Both the position numbers and the translations under genes were made by a program. Below are positions 35,466 through 45,638 of a stretch of DNA of 64,000 nt, one piece after another. The notes below the pieces were generated by a model. That model ran no database searches, was not told where the DNA came from, and saw only the letters and a program-made list of their open reading frames with translations. The first letter of the stretch is position 1, and each line of letters begins with the position of its first letter. This DNA is from Cycas panzhihuaensis (taxonomy: Eukaryota; Cycadophyta): assembly GCA_023213395.1 (NCBI GenBank), contig CM041465.1, positions 204,917,741 to 204,981,740 of the forward strand, read 5' to 3'.

Positions 35466-37487
35466 CCAAGTAATCCTTTGTTTTGGTTGTCATCTCCTTT
35501 TCTAGGTTTCTGTTCAATCCATTGAGTGCAATAGCTCACCATCTTTGTGTCTTCTCTGTCATTTAGCTTGCTTCCTTTTTCTGTTTGAATTCTTACGGGA
35601 ACGTATGACATAAAACTCTATTCTAACTTTCAATTTGCAGATTTGAAGTTGTATTATATTGAATTACATGTTTGTTTCAATTCTGCGAGTTATGCTTATG
35701 CTCAATCACCCCTCTTCTCATCATTTTTATCTTATTTTTAATTTCTTTATATGAGCTGATGGAGATCTCAGCATGACATCATTGACTCGATCCTTGTGTA
35801 TATTTCCCTTGTATCATTATTTCCACAATGACTTTTCCATCCAGTTTCACTTTGTTTGGATTTTCCGCCTATTTTGGTTTTGATATTTTGATCAATTCCC
35901 ACCTCTTTTATTGTTATGTAGTTTTCCATGTTGTCAATATCATTTGGTGTATCAGTTCAGTTTTTGTCTGTTGACTGGTTTTCTCCTCATTTACTATTAT
36001 TCAGTTTTCCAAATATTAATATCATTCAGTTTAGCTATTTTAAAAATCTGTTTTGTTCTTTTCATGGAACTTTGCTTTTTTTCCTTTTTCCTGTCATAAT
36101 GCCATTGGTTTTCTCAAAACTTGCTACATTTGCTCATGTTTCCCATTTGTATTCCTTCTCTGTTTTCAACCTGAACTCTTAAGACTGATTTTCTATTTTT
36201 GAAATCTCTCCTTTTGATAATGGACTGTGACTTTGGCATTTTATTTTCTATTGTTTTTTGGAAACTCTAATATTTTTTGGTTTTGTCCATCCACATTTAT
36301 TTGCCTAGACTTTTTTTTTGGCCTTCTTAGCATTGGCATACAATTTCAGCCTGCTGCATTTCCGAGTGTCTATAGCAGCATACCATCCAACTGTTGTAAC
36401 TATACAAACCCATTTGTATTGATTTTCTTGGCCACATAGAATCACGACCATTTCAGCTTCAACTTTCCAGGTTGCATTTGGAATTTACTATGTTACGATA
36501 AGATTGGGCCACCCTTATGGAATTTTGGTGCCTTATCATGTCTATCATGCCATGCATTAAGGGTCCATAGCTCTCTTTGCTTCCAATTTTGTCAATTGTT
36601 CTAGTTTTGTTGGAATTGACTCTTTCTTCCTCAGTATGCATTGCATTGTTATCCCCAGGCAATGGCTTTGATGATAGATTAACTGAAACAATATTTGTTC
36701 AACCACTTTATTGTACATTGTTTTGAATGAAAATAAAACTTAATGTATCTTCTCCATCCAGTCTTATATCAACATGACTATAATACACCAAATATATTTT
36801 TTGTATTGTTATTGTAAATCTAAGAGGGATCATGCATTATTATTCCAACCTTAAGGGGGACGTAAGCATCTTAATTGTGGTAATGTTAATGGACAAAATC
36901 ATCCCTGATGAAAGAGGTATTTATAAAACCCTCAGCAGACAGCTCTTAACTTGTCATCTTACTAATTATATTTTCACCTCATTTCTTATGACCTTTCATG
37001 TGGCCCTTACATGTATTATTTTAAGAGAAGGGAATGGGGGTGGGCTCAATTGTGATAAGTTCTTTGATGTTTGCTATAGGTGGGCTTGTGAGGAGAGCTA
37101 TGCTAAAGTGAGCCAAGAGGAGTAGGTGGAGACTAGAATAGCTGTGGCTATTTGTAGAGGATGCCATTGAGAGGAAGCTACTGTCCGTATGAAACAGTAA
37201 TGTAAAAGTTTGAGAGTTGTTTGGTTTGGCACTTAGAGAGAGAGAGAGCTTGGATAAGTCTTAGCCTACCACTAGTATTGATTCTTGTTAAGTTCAATGA
37301 TGGCATTAGTAGGAACCTTAAATAAGACCAAGCATGATATTAGCATTGAGCCTAGTTAAGTCTAATGAAGGTGTTAAAAATGAGCTTAGACAAGACGTAA
37401 CATAACATTCAATCTAAGCCCAAGTAAGTTTAATAGGGGAACTAATAGGGAACCTAGATAAGACTTAGCACGGCATTAGTATTGAGC
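35466..37487 (+). repeat. tandem segmental duplication, unit 2 (2022 bp)
   Basis: Second copy of 33412-35465. CCAAGTAA is present at the start of unit 1 (33412-33419), at the junction (35466-35473) and just after unit 2 (37488-37495). It contains its own copy of the 68-bp array at about 37253-37487 and a short AG run near 37228-37240. Confidence 0.9.
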
Positions 37488-37495
37488 CCAAGTAA

Positions 37496-37938
37496 ACCCA
37501 CGTTTATGATATGATACTATAAGGGTGAGATGGTTATTGGGGTGTGTTAATATTCAACTGTAGTTTGGATGTGGGATGGTCCATGGTGGAAGTGGTATTA
37601 TCCTTGCCCTCTATAGTGTGGTATTATTTGGTTCTCGTTGGTGTTTGGTGCCTTTCTTGTTCACTCAAAGATACTTCTATCTAGATTCTCTCTCTCTATC
37701 TTTTATTCTTGTCTCTTCTCTAATGAAAGTAAATATATATCTACACCATATCTTCACTTGTTTGCGGTTAAATTCTATTACATAATATGGCATGTTTGAT
37801 GGATAAGTATTTGTGTTTGTGAACTTGTGGCTTTAGCAATTATATGAAATAAAAATTTGATTTTATATAGAGATGATTTTTAGCATTATTAGTCGTTCAC
37901 ATTGTTAATTCTTGTGGGCTATAACATTGGGTATTAGA
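37496..37938. other. spacer without a gene
   Basis: Between the duplication and the Gypsy-M LTR. No domain or repeat is seen apart from a short CT-rich run near 37686. Confidence 0.45.
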
Positions 37939-38386
37939 TGTGAGAATTCCAATAGGAATTCACACCAAAATCAATAGAATGACACAAATATATGCTATCT
38001 AAAAGTAATTTTTAGATATGATAGCAATAATAGTTGTCCACAAATGCACAAATCTAAAATAAACACTAAAAATATACCAACCACAAATACTCCTTGCAAA
38101 TCCATTAATATCAAATGAAAATATCATATATTGAATCTTGTGGAAAGTACGCTCTTTGAGGCGAGGTGTCCTTCAGTTGCATTCTCCAACTAGGAGTCAA
38201 AAATGGCCGCCTTGAATACTCTTCCAATGATGATTTAGAAATGGGGCAAGAAGCCCTATATATAGATGTAATAAATACCTTGAATGGAAATTGGTTTTAA
38301 GAAGGTAGAGGTTGGCCTAAAACAGAGAAAGAAGTCGGCCTAATTAAAAGAAAAAGAAGCTGGCTAGCATTTGGGAGAGTGCTATA
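37939..38386 (-). repeat. Gypsy-M 3' LTR (about 448 bp)
   Basis: It lies directly downstream (minus) of a polypurine tract that follows the chromodomain. A minus-strand TATA box CTATATATAG is at 38257-38266. The far end on the minus strand reads GGAATTCTCACA, ending in CA; near this end is an inverted pair GAATTCC/GGAATTC (37944-37961). The inner end reads TAGCAC rather than TG, presumably mutated. Confidence 0.6.
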
Positions 38387-38399
38387 AGTCCTCCCTTGA
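38387..38399 (-). other. Gypsy-M polypurine tract
   Basis: The minus strand reads CAAGGGAGGACTT between the end of pol and the LTR. Confidence 0.6.
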
Positions 38400-40079
38400 G
38401 AACATGCTTTGTCCTCAAAGCATAGGGATGTGGGAATGCTACTTGTACCATGCTCCGGATTCCCACATGGTGTCTTTTTTATCAATGTCCTTCCACTTGA
38501 TCAAATATTCACGAATCTCCTTGGGTTGAAGTTGCTTGATTCAGATTTGGAGGACACCTTTAGATTCTGCAGTTGACTTTCCTTCTTTGTCCAATATAGG
38601 AAATTTTGTTAGGACTGTCATGGTTTGTCCCAACTTTGGTTGAGACAAGAAATATGGAATACATTGTGCACTTTGTTGTTGGGGCGTAGATCGAGCGGGT
38701 AGGCTGCTTCTCCTATCTTTTCTAAGATCTGATAAGGCCAATGAAACTATGGTTGTGATTTGTGCCTCCCTGTCTGCTTTAGGGTAGATTGTTTGTATGG
38801 TTGAAGCCTTAAAAATACCTAGTCTCCTTTCTCCAATGATCTTTCTGATCTGTGCAAATTGGCTTGTTGCTTTATGCATTTCCTTGCTAAGTTGAGATTG
38901 TCCTTAAAAATTTGTAATGTTTGTGCCAATTGTTGTTGCTAGTCTTGTATAGTAGGTATATAGGAGTTATTGGTCCGTGTAAAAAGGGATGGGGTTTCAT
39001 TACCATATAGTGCCTGAAAAGGAATCATTTTGCTGATGTGTGATAGGTGGTGTTGTACCACCATTTAGCCAGATATAACCATTTATGCCAATTTTGTTGC
39101 TTGTTAGATGAGAAATTTCGAAGATAGCCTTCTAATAGAGCATTATTTATTCATTGCTTTTGTTGGTTCGTTTGTTTGTGGATGATAGCTGAGCTCATTG
39201 TGAGTTTGGTACTTACCTGATGAAACATCTCTAGTCAAAAGTGCTCTAGAATTTTGGGTTGCGATTGCTTACTATGACTTGGGAAAGTTGTGTAGTTAGT
39301 GGATTTTCTTAGCGAATAGATTGACAATTTGGTTGACCTTAGCTATGGATTGGGTAACTTTGAAGTGAGCATACTTAATCTGTCAATTCACCACTATAAA
39401 TATCGAATCTTTGCACTTTGATATGGGTAGACTTGTAATAAAATCCATTGATATTTCTTTCCATTCCTATTCTAGCATGTGTAAAGGTTGAAGTTATCAT
39501 AGTATTATGATATTTTCACTTCTATTCCTTTGACATGTGTCACATTCGGTTACGAATTTATAGACGTCAACTTTCAACCCTTTGTAGAAGAATATATTAT
39601 GGACTTAATAATACATTTTGTCAATGCCTACATGTCCTAACAAGGGTGTCGTGTGAGCTTCTTGGAGGAGCTTCTCATTGAGTGCCTAATGTATGAGGGA
39701 CAAAGATCTTCCCCCAATGTAATATCAGATTGCTCTGCAATTTGTAATCTATTTGTGTCCTTGATTGGATTTTTTGGAGTATCTATTGCGATGCTAGATC
39801 TTTCTTGGATTTGTGCCAACTTATGTGTCTAGTTATGTTTGACCACTAAGATAGGCTGGAATGCCAATTGTTTTAAATCTTGTATAGTGCATCTTCAACC
39901 ATGTTCTTCTTCCCTTTCTTGTAGATTATATCAAAATCAAAAGATTGTGGCTTGCTTACCCATTGTTGTTGTTTGTCTAATAAGGAGCTTTGATTGAGGA
40001 AATAGTTGTATCTGTCATGATTTATCTTGTCTAGAAATTTGCTTCCTAATAACTATTGTTGCCATTGGTGGATGGTGTG
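38400..40079 (-). pseudogene. Gypsy-M RNase H end, integrase and chromodomain
   Basis: On the minus strand from 40079 down: RNase H tail FDFDIIYKKGKKNMVEDALY near 39900-39960; the integrase zinc-finger region in the open piece 39637-39819; the post-catalytic integrase segment WHKWLYLAKWWYNTTYHTSA near 39040-39100; an open 112-codon piece 38541-38879 of the integrase C-terminus; and a chromodomain-like IREYLIKWKDIDKKD near 38480-38520. The order and chromodomain identify a Ty3/gypsy chromovirus. Stops and frameshifts throughout. The upstream RNase H and RT continue beyond the inserted LTR at 40897-41625. Confidence 0.82.
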
Positions 40080-40896
40080 TGTTGACTTATATTTCCCACT
40101 GCACTTGTGGGAAGGTACACTTGTCAAGGTTACATAGGTTATAGTCTAGCTTAGGACACAGTCAACATTATTATCCACATATTATTAATGTTTCCACATA
40201 CGTATATCACAATAGCACACAGTAGTACATAAATCACCACATATTCCACATTTAGTCCTTGCAACACAGAGAATACACAGTTTCCACATAACTTCTTATT
40301 TCATTAAGCAATATTTCTTTTACACAAGGTGCTAGAATGCATTCCCTGTGCATTCCAGCCTTATACAATGAATCTGTCACATGCGTACCTAGGAGGTACC
40401 CATCAAAATACACGGCTTCAGGCTGCTGTCATGCGTACTAGTCTCCGTAGCAATGCGGACCAGTATACTTGGCTCTCACCCAAACCGAATGGCCCTTAGG
40501 AAGTCACATAAATATGCTCCTGGGTGTCTTTTCGCCGAAGGGTTATGACTGTCTGTCATAACCATACCTTTTCCATCATGCGTACCTCTTCCTAACCATT
40601 GGTTAGATTCCTTAATCGTTGTCTTAACTCCTCTGTACGTCCATATGTACGTCTGACGTCACTCCAGGCTCCCTTCTGTCCAGTCTTTCCATGCGTACCA
40701 ATCCTGTTCGCTTGCGTTCTACCCAGAGGTACGTATCTGTGTTGCGTACCTTACTGTGCACGCACCGCCATACGTACCGCATCTTGGATTCTCCATTTTT
40801 GTTGCATGCGTGCTTCGCACGGCCTGCACTGCAGTCAAGGAAAGTTGGCTCCTCTCTAGTTGCCCATAGCCCAGCGTGTCACATTATGCTCCAACA
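40080..40896. repeat. solo LTR (817 bp) with perfect target-site duplication
   Basis: It starts TGTTGACT and ends CTCCAACA (TGTTG...CAACA). GTGTG occurs at both 40075-40079 and 40897-40901. Removing the insert joins a continuous Gypsy-M RNase H reading, KEMLAIMHTIHQW. It is richer in GC than its host sequence and carries repeated GCGTAC motifs. Strand is not fixed because no PBS or PPT is attached. Confidence 0.93.
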
Positions 40897-41625
40897 GTGT
40901 GCATAATTGCGAGCATTTCTTTATTGTAAATATACTTAATAGTTCTCTTGAATTTAGTTTTTAACTTTCATAAGCTATGAATTGAATGTTTTGGAGGGGA
41001 ATGTTGGATATGTTGAGCACTTTGCAAGTGTTACATGGGTATAAGCATTACACTCGAGTCCCTTTTGAGGGTGTGGGTGTTTTATGGGGTCTTTTTCAGC
41101 CCATGGTTTTATGCCCATTGTATTGTAATACCACTAGTCAGTTTCTTGTATATTTATATCTATATATACTTCTATAGCGGCACATGTAAAAAGGTTAGAT
41201 GAGGAAGAGGATTTGAAAATTAGGGTTTCTACTCTGTAATTTTTTTAGTTGTTGCTTTGATTATTAAAATGCTCTATGTTTAGACCTGAATCTATGGTTG
41301 TTCTTGTTGATGTGCTTGGAATACCTGTGTATTTGATTTTTGCATTGTGTAAGTTATGTTATTGCATTGCTCCTTTGGTTTATTTCTCTTTGGAGAATTG
41401 CTCCTAATCTGACTCTCGAAGCATCTCATTCCAAAACGAATGGTTCACTGAAGTTTGGTGTGGCTAACATGGGGGCAATGACCATGGTATTCTTCAATCC
41501 TTAGAAAGTTTGTTCTGTTGACTCTTGCCACATGAATGCTTCCTTCTTTGTGAGGTCCATTAATGGTGTTGCCATGCTTGTAAATCCTTTGATGAAATGA
41601 TGTAGGAATATGCTAGCTCAAGCCT
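40897..41625 (-). pseudogene. Gypsy-M RT end and RNase H start
   Basis: Minus-strand HFIKGFTSMATPLMDLTKKE near 41560-41620, MVIAPMLATPNFSEPFVLE near 41420-41480, LGAILQ near 41390-41400, then after a nested insert IAYES near 40970 and KEMLAIMHTI at about 40900-40930. These are consecutive landmarks of the RT connection and RNase H of Ty3/gypsy Pol. The domain is split twice, at 41002-41389 and at 40080-40896. RT upstream of the FIKGF motif is missing because the element is cut at about 41625. Confidence 0.78.
41002..41389 (+). repeat. LTR-like insert inside Gypsy-M RNase H
   Basis: About 390 bp separate the coding landmarks LGAILQ and IAYES, which are normally a few residues apart. The insert begins TGTTGGATATG after purine-rich GGAGGGGAA and has a TATA-like TATATCTATATATACTT near 41155. 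TTGGAG occurs on both sides (40991-40996 and 41390-41395). I could not find a CA end at the right place, so the boundaries are approximate. Confidence 0.5.
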
Positions 41626-42420
41626 CATTCAGAGAGTGGAGGTTGGATTTTGTGGGTTCAATCAACCCACCAACATGATGCACAAATGCTCGATATATCC
41701 TAGTGGCTACTGATTTCATGACTAAATGGGTAGAAGCCAAGCCAATGTGTAAATGTGTTCCTATATGAAGTAATCATTGTATGTTTTGATTGCGCCTTAA
41801 AGATAGTCTTAAACTAGGGAAGTAGTGTTTTGAATCAAACAATTAGATTTTACTCAAGAGCAAACCAACAGGTAGAAGGTACCAACAAGATTTTAAAAAT
41901 AGTCTTAACTAAACTTTGTAATGCCAAGTGTATAGATTGGGTAGAGAAATTGCATTCAATATTGTAGGCAAATAGGATGATGCATAAGCAACCTCATAAG
42001 TAGACACCCTTCCAACTAGTCTATGGACTAGAAGTAGTCATCCCTTTAGAGTTTTTGTGTAGCAAACTAGTTGCGATTAGGTAAGGAGGAGTCACAAGAA
42101 TGTTGTCTTTTTGATTTAATGGAATTAGATGAATAGTGAGCTAGAGTGGTGTGGGAATTAAAGGTAGAAAAAGCTAGATGAAAGGCATGGCATGATTGAC
42201 ATCTGAAGCAACCTTAGTTTCGTTTGGAGGATTCGGTGCTTTTGTATGACATCAAGTTCTACATAAAACCAAGATGAAATTCTGCTATTTAGGTCCATAT
42301 TGGGTGCACCAAATTTGGCAGCATGGAATTGTCCAACTTAGACAACTAGATGGCAAGGTATTGCCCAAATTGGTTAATGGGAGCTTATTAAAACTTTATA
42401 ATTAGCATAAAAGTTGGGGG
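41626..42420 (+). pseudogene. gypsy integrase fragment, opposite orientation
   Basis: Plus-strand FREWRLDFVGSINPPT (first catalytic D), ILVATDFMTKWVEAKPM, RFYSRANQQVEGTNKILKIV (around the catalytic E) and TPFQLVYGLEVVIPLEFL are standard Ty3/gypsy integrase landmarks in order. Stops and frameshifts are frequent. It meets Gypsy-M head-on at about 41625 and belongs to a different element. Confidence 0.78.
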
Positions 42421-42449
42421 ATGCAAAAACTAGTAAAGCAATGCTGAAG

Positions 42450-42540
42450 AAGAACTCAGTCCTGATCCTAATCCTAATCGTAATTGTGATTTTGATCGTG
42501 ATCATGATCCTAATTGTGATTGTGATCAACAACGATTGTA
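42450..42540 (+). repeat. degenerate 6-bp repeat patch
   Basis: A run of six-base words such as CCTGAT, CCTAAT, CGTAAT, TGTGAT and CGTGAT with drift between copies. A 16-bp piece recurs inverted at 56017-56032. Confidence 0.6.
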
Positions 42541-42599
42541 ATGGAAAAATGGAATGGAATGGTAATGGTGAAATGTCATGACATAACAAATCATGCATA

Positions 42600-42959
42600 A
42601 TTCTGAATTAATAACACCATGATTTTGGATTGACAAAAGCACATTGGAAAGATAAATTTGCATACACGGATGGGATGTTATTACCCTTTTTGCGATGGTG
42701 ATTAATGATATTGTGGAGAACCATAGTCACCCAACTTACAAGACTTCCATCTGATGGTGATGATGTTCCCATAAAAAAGAAAATTAGCAAGACATAGCAG
42801 TAGTTGAATTGGGTGCAACATAAGTGGATGTTTCTTCCTTAGGTATCTTATACAAGGTATTAAATTAGAAAAAATCCAAAATGGATTGGTCATTTTCTAT
42901 TGATTCATGTTATCTCTTGTTAGAAAAATAAATATTTACCTACAAATCTTCGGTCTATA
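42600..42959. other. AT-rich spacer
   Basis: Nothing recognisable on either strand. Confidence 0.45.
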
Positions 42960-43700
42960 TTGTTGCAAGTGGAGAAGGGAGGAAAAATGAATTGGGGTAA
43001 ATTCTTGTTTGAAAAATTTAAGATTAGTTTGTTATGCTGGGTAGTCTATCATAATTTTTTAGCCTTCCATGTTGCAAGGATTATTGTTATTTCAATATCT
43101 AGATGTAAGCATATCACAATTAGAATCATCAAGGGATCAACCTAGGATGCTACACTGGGCCACCTTGTTTACTAAAGAGGGAATGACATCTCACAACTTT
43201 GTATAGCTTTTGAAAGCTCAAGAACAGATTCATGAATGGTTGTACATGTGATGGATAATAGGAGAGCCATCTTTGTTGGCTTCATCAGATAGGATAATAG
43301 ATAGTGATGAGGAAGAGGAAAGTAAGGTGTAGGAAGAGGAGTCCCCACAACAAAGAGAAAATCAATAGCAAGTTTTGGTTGAGAAAGTAGCTAAGAAAAA
43401 GGGAAAAATAATTGTAGGAGAAGATGATGAACATAACAAATTTGGCCCCTTTGTTCTTAAAGGAATTATTTAGTCTACTGTTGAAAAATCGATAAAAGTG
43501 ACAGTAGAGGAATTGGTTAAGCTTGTGGAAGATAAATTGGTTGATGATAAATTAGTAGGTGATAAACTTGATACTGACAACTCTTGTTTGATAAGCTTGC
43601 ATAGGAGAAATCTGTTCAACTTCCATAGAAATCAACAACAAAAAAAAGGAAACAAGCAATCGTGGACACATTGATACAACAGCTTGAGAAAATAGAATTT
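42960..43700 (+). pseudogene. decayed charged reading frame of unknown family
   Basis: The open part 42960-43145 starts MLQVEKGGKMNWGKFLFEKF. After stops and shifts, coding-like text continues as SLLASSDRIIDSDEEEESKV near 43270-43330, EKVAKKKGKIIVGEDDEHNK near 43385-43440 and VTVEELVKLVEDKLVDDKLV near 43500-43560. The second half is alternately acidic and lysine-rich. No family is recognised. It lies just upstream of the mosaic LTR and could be an accessory ORF of an old retroelement. Confidence 0.35.
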
Positions 43701-43731
43701 TCAACTAATGAGTAGGTATTTGAAAGAGGAC

Positions 43732-44168
43732 TATTACGTACTCGACCCCCTTTCAATATATCTACCTTTTTCCTCTTTTCTCTTCGATGTATCTTCTTCT
43801 TCTTCTTCTTCTACTTCTTTCTCTTCACTAATCTCTTATTGTATTTATCCCACATGCATGAGTCAAGAGGGATGAGCGGCCTTAGTAGCTTTATATATAT
43901 GTACACTCCACTCTTGTAAGGGACACTTTTGAGCATTGAGATATTGTGTATTGAGAGGTTGCCACTTCGAAGTGGCCCAATAACACAAGGAGATCTTGTG
44001 CTTGTGCAGACTTTCTCGTGGAGATTTAGCCTTCTTGGGAGAAAGGGTTTCCCACGTATATACTGTGTATTGTGCACTTGTTTTTTGTGTTTCTATTTGT
44101 TGCTTGTTGTGTATGATTAAAGATCCTGCGTACGAGAACATTTGTGTATGATTTCATGTTCCTGAACA
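43732..44168 (+). repeat. mosaic LTR: gypsy upstream part fused to copia 3' part
   Basis: 43732-44040 aligns with the Gypsy-P 3' LTR (54827-55135), including CACATGCATGAGTCAAGAGG and the TTTATATATATGTACACTCC TATA region. 44041-44168 aligns with the last 128 bp of the Copia-4 3' LTR (GAAAGGGTTTCCCA... to GTTCCTGAACA). The change of identity falls at GGGAGA/AAGGG. The copia PBS follows directly. A (TTC)n run at about 43796-43812 is part of the gypsy LTR. Confidence 0.85.
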
Positions 44169-44180
44169 TGGTATCAGAGC
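44169..44180 (+). other. Copia-4 primer-binding site
   Basis: TGGTATCAGAGC is an exact match to the plant tRNA-iMet PBS, directly after the LTR end CTGAACA. Confidence 0.93.
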
Positions 44181-45638
44181 CGTAGGGTCCTGGACAACTG
44201 AAGCTTGACGGTGAGTAGGGCGGTGGGATCGTTGGTTGTCGGGTGTTGTCGACCCAAGGCAGTCTTGAGGGTGCATCAACCCGGCATCGTGCGAGCGAGC
44301 CTGAGAAAATCATTGGTTGTTGAAGCAGTGAAATTCACTATTCAACAGAGAATAAGGGTTTTTGGAGTCAATAATTAGGCGTGAAGATCACCTTCGTGGA
44401 ATGAGTTGGCTCGTTGGGGGCCATCCAAAGCAGGTTGATAACCTATTTGGGTAATTCAAGCCAGCGGAGCACGCATTGATGGTGATTCGGCGACGATAAG
44501 GGCAACCATCTATCTATACAAGTAAGTTGGGTATATTCCCACTCAAAGCACTATAAAACTAAAAAAAAATCGAAGCTTTTTCTGGTATTGCCTACATTCA
44601 GTCTGTATATGGGAGAGATTAGAGCCTTTATGGAATGTTTTCAGCCCGTAATACTAAATTCAGACAGAGCATATGTTAGTATAAAGTAGCTATTGGTGAT
44701 TTGTTGAGTTGTAGTACCTTTTATTTGGGTGTATGACCTCCTATTCCAACTGTTTTCACATCCCGAGCCCACATCTATGTGTCAAATCATTGCTGGGTTG
44801 TTTGTGAGTTGTTTGGAGACTTGTGTACATTAATAAAGCACTATACAGCTGTATAATGTCTTGCTGAGTGCTTATTAAGTTGGTCAAGCGATTTTAGTGG
44901 CGGGCTCTTTGTATGACTGTTGGGCGCCTCTTATGGTGACTGTGGCCATTATTTATGTGGCTCAGCTTTTGTATGATGAGGTTGGGCTGAGATCTGATCG
45001 TATATCAGTCGTACAACGAGCGCAGGTCCGTGTAAGTGAGTGTTGGTCTGATTGAAGTGCGCAGGTCCGCGGGTTCACGTTGGTCAGCGGATGTCGCGTC
45101 CGTTGATATCTCATTGTGCATTGCTCTCTTTGAAGTATTTGATGTATATTTACTAAGTTTAAGACCTTAGTGATATTATTGATTTGATTTTTTGAGATTT
45201 AAGGCACGTGAGTTAAGTGATGAGCAATAGGTGTTTTTTGAAAAGTCGCCACTTTGGAGAATATGCCTTTTGGCATATTCTTTTTTGAATTGAACTTTAT
45301 AAAAGGGACCCTTTATACCATTGATATTACACCTTTTACATAGTGTGAAGTTATTTAAGTATTTTGACTGTCTTTGAGCCGTTTTGAGCATGGATCGAGG
45401 CGTTGTTTTGTGATATTTTGACTTGGAGACCGTGCACCATCACCTTGTGGAGCTGACTGTGTACCTTGAGCACCGTTTCACTTGCCTTAATGCTCTTTTT
45501 TGGTGCTATTTAAAGGTGTTTGTGGTCTATTTGGAAGAAGAAGCAGTTGGTGACCTGCATCTGCGAGTACAATCGGTGTTTTAAAGCCTTCGGGGATCGC
45601 TTTTGGACTAAAGGAGGACACAGGGGTGCATTTACATC
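44181..45638 (+). other. Copia-4 untranslated leader
   Basis: 1.46 kb between PBS and Gag. Its first 120 bp align with the Copia-3 leader (AAGCTTGACGGTGAGT, GGATCGTTGGTTG). No protein-like ORF is seen on the element strand. The 93-bp repeat of Copia-3 was not seen here. Confidence 0.7.

Noticed and set aside
33601-36439. Several 60-100 codon phenylalanine- and leucine-rich plus-strand frames, candidate membrane proteins
   Set aside because: They arise from T-rich sequence, are repeated because of the tandem duplication, and differ between the two units by frame breaks.
37943-37961. GAATTCC/GGAATTC palindrome as a possible operator or MITE end
   Set aside because: Better explained as sequence at the end of the Gypsy-M LTR.
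42460-42480. CCTAATCCTAATC resembling telomeric repeat
   Set aside because: Not the plant telomere unit (CCCTAAA), only a few units, and it is part of a degenerate six-base repeat patch.
43796-43812. TTC microsatellite as a separate feature
   Set aside because: It is part of the gypsy LTR and recurs in the 3' copy at 54.89 kb.
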